Source: Clostridiales bacterium
GTDB taxonomy: Bacteria > Bacillota > Clostridia > Oscillospirales > Oscillospiraceae
DNA length: 64,000 nt
Assembly (NCBI GenBank): GCA_003150485.1
Contig: QALX01000008.1
Coordinates: forward strand, 1 to 64,000
Reading direction: 5' to 3'
The notes beneath the pieces are model-generated. The model did no database searches and was not told the origin of the DNA. It saw only the letters and a list, made by a program, of their open reading frames with translations. Shown in pieces: positions 24,517 through 33,680 of the stretch (positions are counted from its first letter, which is position 1; every line of letters starts with the position of its first letter). The translations under genes and the position numbers were made by a program.

Positions 24517-25929
24517 TCACACCTCGCTCATTTTGATGAGGTCGGTGTTGCCGGAGGCGCCGTTGGTGGAACCGGCGGTAATGATAATGTGCTGGCCGGG
24601 CTCTACCAGGCCGGAGCGGCGGGCGGCATTGGCGGCGTAGTAGAGGAGCACATCCACCGATGGGAACTGCTCGCTGAGGGAGGGAAGTACGTTCCAGGCC
24701 AGGGCCAGCTGATTCCACACCTTCCGGCTGGTGGTCATACCGATGATGGGCTTGGGACAGCGGAACCGGGAGACCTGCCGGGCGGTTTCACCGCTGAGGG
24801 TGCAGGCCACGATGGCGCTGGCGCCCACGTCGATGGCCAGGGAGCAGGCCCCGTGACTCATGGCGTCGCTGGAGCTGTACAGGGTAAAGTCGGTGGCGTG
24901 GAACCGGCGGTCGTAGTGAATATCCGCCTCTGTCTCCACGGCGATTCGGCTCATGGCGGACACCGCCTCCACCGGATACTTGCCGGCGGCGGTCTCCCCG
25001 GAGAGCATCACCGCGCTGGACCCGTCGTAGACCGCGTTGGCCACGTCGGAGATCTCCGCCCGGGTGGGCCGGGGCTTCTCCGTCATGGACTCCAGCATTT
25101 CGGTGGCGGTGATCACCACCTTGCCTCGGGCCAGACAGATGCGGATCAGCCGCTTCTGAACGGGCGGCAGCTCTTCGTAGGGGATCTCCACTCCCAGATC
25201 CCCCCGGGCCACCATAATCCCCTCACAGTAGTCCAGGATAGCCCGGGCGTTGTCCACGCCGGAGCGGTTTTCAATCTTGGCAATGATGTCGATATCCTTG
25301 CCGCCGTTGGCGTCCAGAAACTCCCGCAGGTCCCGCATATCCTGGGCGGTGGAGACAAAGGAGGCGGCCACGTAGTCCACATCCATCTCGATGCCGAAGC
25401 GCAGGTCGGCCTTATCCTGCTCACTGAGATAAGTGGTGTGGAGTACTTTGTTGGGGAAGCTCATGCTCTTGTTGTTGCTGAGCCTGCCGCCGACGAGGAC
25501 CCGGCAGACGGCGTCGGTATCAGTGAGCCGGGTCACCTCCACCACCACCAGCCCGTCATTGATCAGAATCCGGTCTCCCACCGCCAGCCGTTCCACTATG
25601 CCGGGGCAGGAGACAGAGACCCGCTCCTGATTTCCGGGGACCTGCTGAGTGGTCAGAGTAAAGGCGTCCCCGGCGGCCAGCTCTACGCTGCCGGTTTCAA
25701 AGGTGCCGATGCGGAACTCCGGGCCCTTGGTGTCCAGCATCAAGGCCACGGGTACGTCCAGCTCCCGCCGGACCTGCTTTACCAGGTCGATGTTGGCCCG
25801 GTGGTCGTCGTGACTGCCGTGGGAGAAGTTGAACCGGGCGACGTTCATCCCCGCCTGGACCATCCGGGTCAGTGTGTCATGGTCGGCGCAGGCGGGGCCC
25901 ATGGTGCAGATAATCTTGGTTTTCTTCAT
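24517..25929 (-). CDS. pyk: Pyruvate kinase
   Basis: Last step of glycolysis: PEP and ADP to pyruvate and ATP. 470 aa from the ATG preceded by AGAGGTG; an upstream ATG would add three residues. The N-terminal KKTKIICTMGPA, ARFNFSHGSHDDH and LDTKGPEFRIG are substrate-site motifs. The signature MVARGDLGVEIPYEELP and ATEMLESM follow, with a single C-terminal domain. There is no extra PEP-utiliser domain as in Bacillus Pyk. It is divergent from none; gap lies immediately upstream on the same strand. Confidence 0.97.
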   Translation of the reverse strand: MKKTKIICTMGPACADHDTLTRMVQAGMNVARFNFSHGSHDDHRANIDLVKQVRRELDVPVALMLDTKGPEFRIGTFETGSVELAAGDAFTLTTQQVPGNQERVSVSCPGIVERLAVGDRILINDGLVVVEVTRLTDTDAVCRVLVGGRLSNNKSMSFPNKVLHTTYLSEQDKADLRFGIEMDVDYVAASFVSTAQDMRDLREFLDANGGKDIDIIAKIENRSGVDNARAILDYCEGIMVARGDLGVEIPYEELPPVQKRLIRICLARGKVVITATEMLESMTEKPRPTRAEISDVANAVYDGSSAVMLSGETAAGKYPVEAVSAMSRIAVETEADIHYDRRFHATDFTLYSSSDAMSHGACSLAIDVGASAIVACTLSGETARQVSRFRCPKPIIGMTTSRKVWNQLALAWNVLPSLSEQFPSVDVLLYYAANAARRSGLVEPGQHIIITAGSTNGASGNTDLIKMSEV

Positions 25930-25968
25930 AAAAAACACCTCTTTTTTTATTGTCCCCGGTTCCGTTTT

Positions 25969-26979
25969 TTACAGGTCGGACAGATACTGGATGGTGCGCA
26001 CCATCTGGGTGGTGTAGCTGTTCTCGTTGTCGTACCAGGAGACCACCTGAACGTGGGCGGTGTTGTGGTCCATGTTCATGACCATGGTCTGGGTGGCGTC
26101 AAAGAGGGAGCCGTAGCGCATCCCGATAATGTCCGAGGAGACGATTTCGTCCGTGTTGTATCCAAAGGATTCGTTGGTCTGAGCGCGGATGGCGGCGTTG
26201 AGTTCCTCCGCGGTGGTCTGACCCTGTACCACGGCGTGGAGCAGGGTGGTGGAGCCGGTAGGGGTGGGGACCCGCTGGGCGGCGCCGATGAGCTTTCCCT
26301 TCAGCTCCGGGATCACCAGGCCAATGGCCTTAGCGGCGCCGGTGGAGTTGGGGACGATGTTCACAGCGGCGGCCCGGGACCGGCGGAGATCCCCTTTGCG
26401 CTGGGGACCGTCCAGGGTCATCTGATCCCCAGTATATCCGTGGATGGTACACATGATGCCGGAAAGAATGGGGTGACAGTCGTTGAGGGCCTTGGCCATG
26501 GGAGCCAGACAGTTGGTGGTGCAGGAGGCGGCGGAGACAATCCGGTCCTCCGGCTTCAGAGTGTGGTGGTTGACGTTGTAGACGATGGTGGGGACATCCT
26601 CGCCGGCAGGGGCGGAGATCACCACTTTTTTTGCCCCCGCTTTCAGATGGGAGGACGCCTTCTCCCGGGTGGTGTAGAAGCCGGTGCACTCCAGTACCAC
26701 GTCCACCCCCAGCTCGCCCCAGGGCAGCTTGCAGGCGTCGGACTCGGCGTAGATGGGAATCCGCTGGCCCGCCACCAAAATGGCGCCCTCGTCGTGGCTG
26801 ACCGCCTGGGCCAGCAGGTAGGTTCCCTGGGTGGAGTCGTACTTGAGCAGATGGGCCAGCATCCTGGGAGAAGTCAGGTCGTTGATGGCCACCACCTGGA
26901 ACTCCTCTGTGCCGAACATCTGCCGGAAGGCCAGCCGCCCAATGCGGCCAAAGCCATTGATCGCTACTCGTACTGCCAT
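25969..26979 (-). CDS. gap: Glyceraldehyde-3-phosphate dehydrogenase, type I
   Basis: Oxidises glyceraldehyde-3-phosphate to 1,3-bisphosphoglycerate with NAD. 336 aa from the ATG behind AGGAGG; the longer frame has no SD. The Rossmann N-terminus is VRVAINGFGRIGRLAFRQ, the catalytic Cys is in SAASCTTNCLAPMAK, and YTGDQMTLDGP and SWYDNENSYTTQMV are conserved. The gap-pyk pair on one strand suggests co-expression of lower glycolysis. Residue 32-35 region AINDL suggests NAD preference. Confidence 0.96.
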   Translation of the reverse strand: MAVRVAINGFGRIGRLAFRQMFGTEEFQVVAINDLTSPRMLAHLLKYDSTQGTYLLAQAVSHDEGAILVAGQRIPIYAESDACKLPWGELGVDVVLECTGFYTTREKASSHLKAGAKKVVISAPAGEDVPTIVYNVNHHTLKPEDRIVSAASCTTNCLAPMAKALNDCHPILSGIMCTIHGYTGDQMTLDGPQRKGDLRRSRAAAVNIVPNSTGAAKAIGLVIPELKGKLIGAAQRVPTPTGSTTLLHAVVQGQTTAEELNAAIRAQTNESFGYNTDEIVSSDIIGMRYGSLFDATQTMVMNMDHNTAHVQVVSWYDNENSYTTQMVRTIQYLSDL

Positions 26980-27165
26980 GTTGTAACCTCCTGAAAACTG
27001 TTCAAAAAATGCCCACATTTTTTGAGATCACAGTCCGACTGCGCGCCCGCCCTCTTGGGCGGCACTTGCTGGCGGAACTCTGCGAGGCCCCGCAGGTACG
27101 CGGAGCTTTTATTGTAGTTTCAGAGGTTAGTGTGCCCATTTTTCCGAAAAGTTTTCCACCGCTGT

Positions 27166-27205
27166 GGAAAAACAGCAGAGAATCGCCATTCTCTGCTGTT
27201 TTTTT
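27166..27205 (-). terminator. Terminator after aspS
   Basis: Perfect 13-bp stem AACAGCAGAGAAT/ATTCTCTGCTGTT around CGCC, followed on the minus strand by TTTT. T-run on the other strand too, so it may work both ways. Confidence 0.8.
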
Positions 27206-27212
27206 GAAACGG

Positions 27213-29015
27213 TTATTCGGCTTCTCCTGTCTCCCGGCGGGTGACAGCGATGGACAGCTCGTCCAGCTGGGCATCGTCCACGAAGTCGGGGCAGTTGGTC
27301 ATGGGCTCCGAGGCGTTCTGGACCTTGGGGAAGGCCAGTACGTCCCGCAGGCTCTCGCTGCCCAGGAGCTGCATGACAACCCGGTCCAGACCCAGGGCCA
27401 TGCCGCCGTGAGGGGGCGCGCCGTACTGGAAGGCGTCGATCAGGTGGCCGAACTTCTGGTGGGCCTCCTCGTCGGACAGGCCCAGCAGCTGGAACACCCG
27501 GTTCTGGAGGGCGGGGTCAGTGATGCGGATGGAGCCGGAGGCCAGCTCGATACCGTTGAGCACCATGTCGTAGCACTGGGCCCGGACCTCGCCCTTGCGG
27601 CTTTCGTCCTCCAGGTAGGGAAGGCACTCGTCCACGATGGCGGTGAAGGGGTGGTGCATGGCCACCCAGGTCTGGGTCTCCTCATCCCAGTCGAAGAAGG
27701 GGAACTCCACAATCCACAGGGGCTTGAACACATTCTTGGGGATCAGGTCCAGTTTTTTGGCCACGTTGATCCGCAGCTGCCCCAGGATGGTCAGGCTGTT
27801 GCTGTACCGTTCGTCGGAGATGATCATGATCACGTCGCCGGGCTCCGCACCGGCCTTGGCAATGATGGCCTGCATCTCGTCCTCGGTCATGAACTTCTTG
27901 AAGGAGGAGGCCACGCTGCCATCCTCGCCCAGGCGCATCCAGGCCATGCCCTTGCCGCCGATGCCCTTGATGAAATCGGTGAGCTTGTCCAGCTCCTTCC
28001 GGGACAGGGGTTTAAACGCACCCTTGGCACAGATGCCGTGGACGCCGCCGCCGGCGTTCAGGGCGTTGGTGAACACCGCGAAGCCGCAGTCCTTCACCTG
28101 GTCGGCCAGGTTGAAGATCTCCATTTCGTATCGGGTGTCCGGCTTGTCGCTGCCGTACCGCTCCATGGCCTCCTGATAGGTCAGGCGGGGGATGGGGCCG
28201 ATGTCCATGCCCATGGCGTCCTTAAATACCCGCTGGATATACCCCTCGCCGATGCGCAGCACGTCCTCCACGTTGACGAAGGACATCTCCAGGTCGATCT
28301 GGGTGAACTCGGGCTGCCGGTCCGCCCGCAGGTCCTCGTCCCGGTAGCAGCGGGCGATCTGCATGTAGCGGTCAAAGCCCGCCACCATGCACAGCTGCTT
28401 GTAGATCTGGGGGGACTGGGGCAGGGCGTAGAACTTGCCCGGATGGATGCGGCTGGGCACCAGGAAGTCCCGGGCGCCCTCGGGGGTGGACTTGATCAGG
28501 GTGGGGGTCTCGATCTCAATGAACCCGTTCTCGTCAAAGTAGTCCCGGGTGATCTTGGCCACCTTGTGCCGGAACATCAGGTTCTTTTGCAGCTCCGGGC
28601 GCCGCAGGTCCAGGTAGCGGTATTTCAGGCGCAGCATCTCGTTGGCGCGGGTGCCGTCCACGATCTCAAAGGGGGGCGTCTCCGCCTTGCCCAGGATGCG
28701 CAGTTCAGTGACAAAGACCTCAATGTCGCCGGTGGCGATTTTTTTGCTCTTGCTCTCCCGCTCCCGGACGGTGCCCACGGCGGCGACTACGTATTCGCTC
28801 CGCAGGCTGGCGGCCTTCTCAAAAACCGCCTGGTCGGTGTCGTCGCCGAAGGCCAGCTGGAGCAGCCCCGTGCGGTCCCGCAGGTCCACAAAAATCAGGC
28901 CGCCCAGGTCCCGCTGCCGCTGGACCCAGCCGCAGACGGAGACGGTCTCGCCGATATGCTCTGCGCGCAGCGTACCACAGTAGTAGCTGCGCTGAAAACC
29001 AGTCATTGTATCCAT
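27213..29015 (-). CDS. aspS: Aspartate-tRNA ligase
   Basis: Class II aminoacyl-tRNA synthetase charging tRNAAsp. 600 aa from the ATG that follows GAGGAGA by 7 bases. The OB-fold anticodon domain contains VSVCGWVQRQRDLGGLIFVD. Motif 2 is YRDEDLRADRQPEFTQIDLE and motif 3 is GLDRVVMQLLG. The bacterial GAD insert lies between (residues ~290-420). It follows hisS by 18 bases and is therefore under the same T-box leader. Discriminating versus non-discriminating type cannot be settled by eye. Confidence 0.97.
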   Translation of the reverse strand: MDTMTGFQRSYYCGTLRAEHIGETVSVCGWVQRQRDLGGLIFVDLRDRTGLLQLAFGDDTDQAVFEKAASLRSEYVVAAVGTVRERESKSKKIATGDIEVFVTELRILGKAETPPFEIVDGTRANEMLRLKYRYLDLRRPELQKNLMFRHKVAKITRDYFDENGFIEIETPTLIKSTPEGARDFLVPSRIHPGKFYALPQSPQIYKQLCMVAGFDRYMQIARCYRDEDLRADRQPEFTQIDLEMSFVNVEDVLRIGEGYIQRVFKDAMGMDIGPIPRLTYQEAMERYGSDKPDTRYEMEIFNLADQVKDCGFAVFTNALNAGGGVHGICAKGAFKPLSRKELDKLTDFIKGIGGKGMAWMRLGEDGSVASSFKKFMTEDEMQAIIAKAGAEPGDVIMIISDERYSNSLTILGQLRINVAKKLDLIPKNVFKPLWIVEFPFFDWDEETQTWVAMHHPFTAIVDECLPYLEDESRKGEVRAQCYDMVLNGIELASGSIRITDPALQNRVFQLLGLSDEEAHQKFGHLIDAFQYGAPPHGGMALGLDRVVMQLLGSESLRDVLAFPKVQNASEPMTNCPDFVDDAQLDELSIAVTRRETGEAE

Positions 29016-29033
29016 AGTGATTCTCCTCAATGT

Positions 29034-30395
29034 TTAGTGTTCCTGAATGACTTTGCCCTGGTTGGCGGCGGCGATGCCCTCCTGAATCAGGGCCACGGCC
29101 TTGTCAAAGGGTACGGTCACCTGTTTGCCCTTATTCAAGTCCTTCAGGGCCACCACCTGGTCCTGCTCCTCGGTCTCGCCCAGGAACAGGGCGTAGGGGA
29201 TCTCCAGCTTGGAGGCGTAGGTGATCCTGGCCTTGAACTTCTTCTTCTCGCCGTAGAGCTGGGTGCGGATGCCCGCCTCCCGCAGCCTGGTGGCGGTGGC
29301 GATGGCGTAGCCCTGCTGGGCCTCGTCCATGGGGATCACCAGCACGTCGGCGGGGGCGGTGGGCAGCTCCAGGTTCAGCATGTCCTGTTCTCCCAGCACG
29401 TAGAACAGCCGGGTCAGGCCGATGGAGATGCCCACGCCGGGGAGCTGCTTGTCGGTGTAGAACTCCGCCAGGTTGTCGTAGCGGCCGCCGGAGCAGACGC
29501 TGCCGATCTCGGGGTGGTCCAGCATGGTGGTCTCGTAGACGGTGCCGGTGTAGTAGTCCAGGCCCCGGGCGATGGTGAGGTCCACGGCGAAGTTTTCCTC
29601 TGGCACCCCGAAGGCCCCCAGGTACTTGACCACGGTGGTCAGCTCGTCCAGGCCGGTGTCAAAGAGCTCGTTCCGTCCACGGTAGCCCTCCAGAGCCGCC
29701 AGTACCTCCTGGTTGCTGCCCCGGATGGCGATGAAGTCCAGCACCTGACCGGCGGTGGCCTCGTCCACCCCCACGTCCTCCATCAGGGCCAGCTTGACCT
29801 TCTCGGCGCCGATCTTGTCCAGCTTGTCCACGGTGCGCATCACGTCCTGACTCTGTTCCGCCAGGCCGGCCATGGCATAGAAGCCGTTGAGAATTTTCCG
29901 GTTGTTCACCCGGATCTGGAACCGTTCCAGCCCCAGCTGGGAGAAGGTGCGGTAGATGATAGAGGGGATCTCTGCCTCGTTGATGATGTCCAGCTTGCCG
30001 TCACCGATCACGTCGATGTCCGCCTGATAGAACTCCCGGAACCGGCCCCGCTGGGCCCGTTCGCCCCGGTAGACCTTGCCGATCTGGTAGCGGCGGAAGG
30101 GGAATTGCAGCTGGCCGTAGTGGAGGGCCACGTACTTGGCCAGGGGTACCGTCAGGTCAAAGCGGAGGGCCAGATCGCTGTCCCCCTTCTGGAACCGGTA
30201 GATCTGCTTTTCGGTGTCGCCGCCGCCCTTGGCCAGCAGCACCTCGGCGGACTCGATAGCCGGCGTGTCCAGGGGCGTAAAGCCGTAGAGGGAGTAGGTG
30301 CGGCGCAGCACCTCCATAATCCGCTCCATCTGCTGCTGGGGACCGGGGAGCAGCTCCATAAAGCCGGACAGAGTCCGGGGTTTCTGTTTTGCCAT
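29034..30395 (-). CDS. hisS: Histidine-tRNA ligase
   Basis: Class II synthetase charging tRNAHis. 453 aa from the ATG preceded by AAAGGA; the frame extends six codons further without support. Motif 1 region is GFMELLPGPQQQMERIMEVL. Motif 2 appears as YRGERAQRGRFREFYQADID. The histidine-specific motif RGLDYYTGTVYE is present, and GGRYDNLAEFY and GVGISIGLTRLFYVL form motif 3. It is the first gene of hisS-aspS, preceded by a T-box leader. Confidence 0.97.
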   Translation of the reverse strand: MAKQKPRTLSGFMELLPGPQQQMERIMEVLRRTYSLYGFTPLDTPAIESAEVLLAKGGGDTEKQIYRFQKGDSDLALRFDLTVPLAKYVALHYGQLQFPFRRYQIGKVYRGERAQRGRFREFYQADIDVIGDGKLDIINEAEIPSIIYRTFSQLGLERFQIRVNNRKILNGFYAMAGLAEQSQDVMRTVDKLDKIGAEKVKLALMEDVGVDEATAGQVLDFIAIRGSNQEVLAALEGYRGRNELFDTGLDELTTVVKYLGAFGVPEENFAVDLTIARGLDYYTGTVYETTMLDHPEIGSVCSGGRYDNLAEFYTDKQLPGVGISIGLTRLFYVLGEQDMLNLELPTAPADVLVIPMDEAQQGYAIATATRLREAGIRTQLYGEKKKFKARITYASKLEIPYALFLGETEEQDQVVALKDLNKGKQVTVPFDKAVALIQEGIAAANQGKVIQEH

Positions 30396-30450
30396 AGAAA
30401 CAATCCTTTCCAAAGAGAGTAAAATCTGAAAATCATCCGTGGGCGGCGAA

Positions 30451-30700
30451 AAAAGAAAAACCCCCGTCCCGGACTATGGGACGAGAGTGAAAAACGCGTT
30501 TCACTTCGTGGTGCCACCCACATTCGGTACCGCGGTACCCTTTGTGCCTTCTGTTGCGGGAAGGGGACCGCATCCGTCTCCGGACCTGCTCCGACGCCGT
30601 CTTCCCCCGTTCCTGTCACGTCCGGGCTTCCAGCCTCATGGCCCGGTTCTCTGTCCGCCGGTGTACGGGGTACTCATGCGTCCTCGCCGCAGTTCATACA
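30451..30700 (-). promoter_or_regulatory. T-box riboswitch leader of hisS-aspS
   Basis: On the minus strand the leader holds the T-box core GGGTGGCACCACG (30519-30507), close to the consensus AGGGTGGNACCGCG. A terminator stem CGTCCC/GGGACG (30483-30465) follows, with a T-run. Further upstream AGAGAACCGGGCC and GCTGGAAGCCCGG could form the distal part of Stem I. An uncharged-tRNA sensing role is known for this class. I could not fix the specifier codon by eye. Confidence 0.8.
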
Positions 30701-30706
30701 CTTGGA

Positions 30707-30735
30707 ATTATATCCGTAATTTCCCGGTTCGTCAA
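30707..30735 (-). promoter_or_regulatory. Promoter of hisS-aspS
   Basis: TTGACG (30735-30730) and TATAAT (30712-30707) with a 17-bp spacer on the minus strand, giving a leader of about 300 nt. Confidence 0.8.
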
Positions 30736-30798
30736 GGGGGGAGTTTGGGCAGAAGGAAGCCGCCCTTCCGGAGAAGGGCGGCCAGGAAAAGCGGTTTA

Positions 30799-31215
30799 TC
30801 AGAGCACTTTCTGGGAATTTCTGGGGTACATTATGTTCCGCCAGTCCAGATCCCCCCGGGCCAGACCTTGGACCAGCATTTCGGCGGTGCCGATATTGGT
30901 GGCGATGGGGACGTTGTTCTCGTCACACAGGCGGCAGATATAATGGAGGTCCTCCTCATAGTCCGGATTCCCGGGGGCGGTAAAGAACAGGACCATATCA
31001 ATCTCGTTGTAGGAGATGCGGGTGCCGATCTGCTGGCAGCCGCCGTGCTCGTGGGAGAGGAACAGGGAGACCTCCAAACCGGTGGCGTCCTTGATCATGT
31101 TCCCGGTGGTGTTGGTGGCGCAGAGTGTGTGCTTGGCCAGAATACCACAGTAGGCTATACAGAACTGGGTCATCAGTTCCTGTTTTTTGTCGTCGGTCAT
31201 CAATGCAATATTCAA
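30799..31215 (-). CDS. mgsA: Methylglyoxal synthase
   Basis: Converts dihydroxyacetone phosphate to methylglyoxal and phosphate, a bypass of lower glycolysis. 138 aa from a TTG start reading MNIALMTDDKKQELM; a GTG four codons earlier abuts the SD and is less likely. Family motifs are NTTGNMIKDATGLEV, HEHGGCQQIGTRI, MVLFFTAPGNPDYEED and NNVPIATNIGTAEML. It follows minD by 66 bases on the same strand, a pairing seen in other Clostridia. Confidence 0.95.
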   Translation of the reverse strand: MNIALMTDDKKQELMTQFCIAYCGILAKHTLCATNTTGNMIKDATGLEVSLFLSHEHGGCQQIGTRISYNEIDMVLFFTAPGNPDYEEDLHYICRLCDENNVPIATNIGTAEMLVQGLARGDLDWRNIMYPRNSQKVL

Positions 31216-31281
31216 GGCGTATCGCACTCCCTTCTGAGTATCTGTTATCTGTTGTATGGATCATGTAGTTATGATTTCGGT

Positions 31282-32019
31282 TCAGCGCCAGCCGACAGGC
31301 ACCCGCCTGCCCTCCAGGCGGCGGGCGATGCTGCGCCAGGCCCGGGCCGCATGCAGGGACTCCGGCAGCTGCGGCAGCTGGCCCCGGGCGGCGTACAGCG
31401 CCACCTTCCGCTCCTCGGGCACGATCCCCAGCAGGGGCAGCCCGGCGGCATCCATAGCGTCGTCTACATTCATGCCCAGCCTGCGGATCATCCAGCGGGA
31501 GATCCGGTTGACGATCAGGTGGACGGGGATCCGGTACCGGTGGAGCTGGGAGACAACCTGCTGGGCGTCCCGGAGGGCGGCGGAGTCGGTGGTGACCACC
31601 ACAATGGCCCGGTCGGCGGCGCAGACCGCCAGATGGAATCCGGGGCCGATGCCGGCGGGGCAGTCGATGAGGCAGTAGTCAAACCGGCTGCGAATCTCGT
31701 TCATCAGACGCTTCAGGGACGACTGGGACACGGGTACGGGGCCCCAGGTCACCGGCGCGGTGAGCAGGAAGAGGTTTTCCACACTGGGGTGGGGGACCAC
31801 TGCCCGCTCCAGAGGGCAGCGGCCAAAGAGCACATCGGTAAAGTCCATCAGGGCCCGGTCCGTCATGCCCATGGTCAGGTCCAGATTGCGCAGGCCCACG
31901 TCCATATCCAGACAGAGGACCCGCTTACCCAGCCTGGCCAGGCCCGCGCCAATGCCGCAGGTCAGGGCGGTTTTTCCCGTGCCGCCTTTTCCCGATGTGA
32001 TGACAATCGCAGTTCCCAT
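31282..32019 (-). CDS. minD: MinD-type septum-site ATPase (ParA/MinD family)
   Basis: Membrane-cycling ATPase that places the division septum. 245 aa from the ATG behind AAGGGAG. The deviant Walker A is TSGKGGTGKTALTCGIG, followed by LCLDMDVGLRNLDLTMG, a MinD-typical stretch, and YCLIDCPAGIG. The last residues (ARAWRSIARRLEGRRVPVGW) could form the membrane-targeting amphipathic helix. minC and minE are not next to it, so a ParA-like role cannot be fully excluded. The mgsA neighbour supports MinD. Confidence 0.85.
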   Translation of the reverse strand: MGTAIVITSGKGGTGKTALTCGIGAGLARLGKRVLCLDMDVGLRNLDLTMGMTDRALMDFTDVLFGRCPLERAVVPHPSVENLFLLTAPVTWGPVPVSQSSLKRLMNEIRSRFDYCLIDCPAGIGPGFHLAVCAADRAIVVVTTDSAALRDAQQVVSQLHRYRIPVHLIVNRISRWMIRRLGMNVDDAMDAAGLPLLGIVPEERKVALYAARGQLPQLPESLHAARAWRSIARRLEGRRVPVGWR

Positions 32020-32110
32020 TTGTATCTCCCTTGTCAGTTTTTTATTATAACACACAAAGTGCCTAAAAAGCAACTATTTTTTCCGCACTTTTCTGGTGGA
32101 ATTGTCTCCC

Positions 32111-32815
32111 TCAAAGGGGATTTTTTTTCATCCGGGCAAAGCGCCGGGGGTATCCCTTGGGGGTGGGGGCCATTTTTTCCACAGCCACCACCTGCCGGAA
32201 GACCTCCGTTCCCGGAATCTGGTAGCGGCTCACTGGCTTCAGCCGTCCGCCCAGCACCGACACGGCCCGGCCCGCCCGGTCCACCTCAGCCTGGCAGTCC
32301 CCGCTCTTCATGGCGAAAAAGGTACCGCCCACCTTGACAAAGGGCAGACAGAGCTCGGTAAGCAGCCGCAGATCTGCCACTGCCCGGGACACTGCCACGT
32401 CGTACTGGTCCCGGAAGGCGGGGAGCAGCGACTGTTCCTCCCCCCGGCCGTGGATGCAGGTCACGTCCGCCGCCCCCAGCTTGGGGGCGATCTCTGCCAG
32501 CCAGTTGACCCGCTTGCCCAGGCTGTCCAGGAGGGTCAGCCGGATGCTGGGCTCCACCAGCTTCAGCACCAGACCGGGGAAACCCCCGCCGGTACCCACG
32601 TCGATGACCGATTTCCCCGCCAGGTCCGCCACCGTCAGCAGGGCGGCGCTGTCCAGCATGTGGAGATCTGCCACCTGTTCCGGGTCGGTGATGGCGGTGA
32701 GGTTCATCACCTGGTTCTGCTCCAGCAGGGCGTCACAGTAGCGGCTCAGGACCTCCGCCGGGGCAGGGGAGAGACCGTAGGCCAGCAGTCCCGCCCGGAT
32801 GCGCCGGGCGATCAT
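32111..32815 (-). CDS. rsmG: 16S rRNA m7G527 methyltransferase RsmG (GidB)
   Basis: SAM-dependent enzyme modifying G527 of 16S rRNA; loss gives low-level streptomycin resistance in other bacteria. 234 aa from the ATG that overlaps the upstream gene's stop (ATGA), supporting coupling. The SAM loop is VIDVGTGGGFPGLVLKL, followed by LLDSLGKRVNWLAEIA and DVAVSRAVADLRLLTELCLPF. The longer frame to 32848 would run into the upstream gene. The usual mnmE-mnmG partners are absent from this locus. Confidence 0.94.
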   Translation of the reverse strand: MIARRIRAGLLAYGLSPAPAEVLSRYCDALLEQNQVMNLTAITDPEQVADLHMLDSAALLTVADLAGKSVIDVGTGGGFPGLVLKLVEPSIRLTLLDSLGKRVNWLAEIAPKLGAADVTCIHGRGEEQSLLPAFRDQYDVAVSRAVADLRLLTELCLPFVKVGGTFFAMKSGDCQAEVDRAGRAVSVLGGRLKPVSRYQIPGTEVFRQVVAVEKMAPTPKGYPRRFARMKKNPL

Positions 32816-33159
32816 GAGTGGCCTCCCAGGAACTGGGCGGTTTGCCAAATGCCCCAGGCCAGCAGGAACAGGGTCAGCACTGTGAACAGGACGCCAAAGA
32901 CGGTCTGGCGCCCGGCCCCGGGCTGGCCCTCCGGAGGCTCCGCAAAGTCCGGGTCCTCCTCGTGGCCGCCAAAGCGGCCGTGACGCAGCAGCCAGCTCCG
33001 GTTGTAGAACTGGGCCGCCAAGGCCCCGGCGGCGGGGAAGAGGAGGATGCCGGTGATCCCCCGGATCAGGGTGGTGGTGGCGATCCAGTAGGTGGTGAGC
33101 AGGAAGATGATGACCATATAGACCACGCCCATCATGGCCCAGATGCGTTTGGGTTTCAT
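32812..33159 (-). CDS. Small membrane protein, 115 aa, unknown function
   Basis: No family recognised. Two N-terminal hydrophobic helices (MMGVVYMVIIFLLTTYWIA and TGILLFPAAGALAAQFY), a hydrophilic acidic loop (HEEDPDFAEPPEGQP) and a C-terminal helix (FGVLFTVLTLFLLAWGIW). Translationally coupled to rsmG by a 4-base overlap. It sits between mscL and rsmG. Function is not inferable beyond a small inner-membrane protein. Confidence 0.8.
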   Translation of the reverse strand: MKPKRIWAMMGVVYMVIIFLLTTYWIATTTLIRGITGILLFPAAGALAAQFYNRSWLLRHGRFGGHEEDPDFAEPPEGQPGAGRQTVFGVLFTVLTLFLLAWGIWQTAQFLGGHS

Positions 33160-33240
33160 AGCGCGTAAAAATCCCTTTCTGTCACAGAACAGGATGAGCG
33201 TACCCCATCCTGTTCCGGTTCTGTCTCTTTTCGATACGAT

Positions 33241-33648
33241 TTACTTCTGGTTCTGCTCCTTCAGCAGGTCCCGAATTTCGGTGAGCAGTGCTTCCTCCGC
33301 AGAGGGTTCGGGGGCCTCCTCCTCGGTCACTTCCTCTTCCTTCTTCTTGGCCCGAGCCAGGAAGCCGTTGATTACCTTCACCATCCAGAATACGATGAAG
33401 GAGATCAGGAGGAAGTTGATGACGGCGCTGATCAGGTCGCCGATGGGGAAGATCCCCACTTTGACGGCGGCGATGCCCTCGGTGCCTTTTCCGCTGATCA
33501 GGGTGATGATGGGGTTGATAATGTCGTTCACCACTGCCGTGACGATGGCGGTAAAGGCGGCGCCGATGACCACGCCTACGGCCAGATCAATGACATTGCC
33601 TCGCATGAGGAAGGTTTTGAATTCGTCAATCCAAGAGGGTTTCTTCAT
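33241..33648 (-). CDS. mscL: Large-conductance mechanosensitive channel MscL
   Basis: Pentameric channel opening under membrane tension to release solutes on osmotic downshock. 135 aa from the ATG behind AAAGGATG; the open frame continues upstream into parB without a start site. TM1 is the signature FLMRGNVIDLAVGVVIGAAF, a periplasmic loop follows, TM2 is ISAVINFLLISFIVFWMV. The acidic C-terminal helical bundle (EEALLTEIRDLLKEQNQ) is standard. It lies 32 bases after parB. Confidence 0.95.
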   Translation of the reverse strand: MKKPSWIDEFKTFLMRGNVIDLAVGVVIGAAFTAIVTAVVNDIINPIITLISGKGTEGIAAVKVGIFPIGDLISAVINFLLISFIVFWMVKVINGFLARAKKKEEEVTEEEAPEPSAEEALLTEIRDLLKEQNQK

Positions 33649-33680
33649 AGTGTTTACATCCTTTCTCTCTCTTTTTATGC

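Noticed and set aside
27009..30422. Very long open frame (1137 codons) on the plus strand opposite aspS and hisS
   Set aside because: It is antisense to two well-matched synthetase genes, has biased composition rich in Gly, Val, His and Leu, and no SD. It is an effect of GC-rich codon structure.
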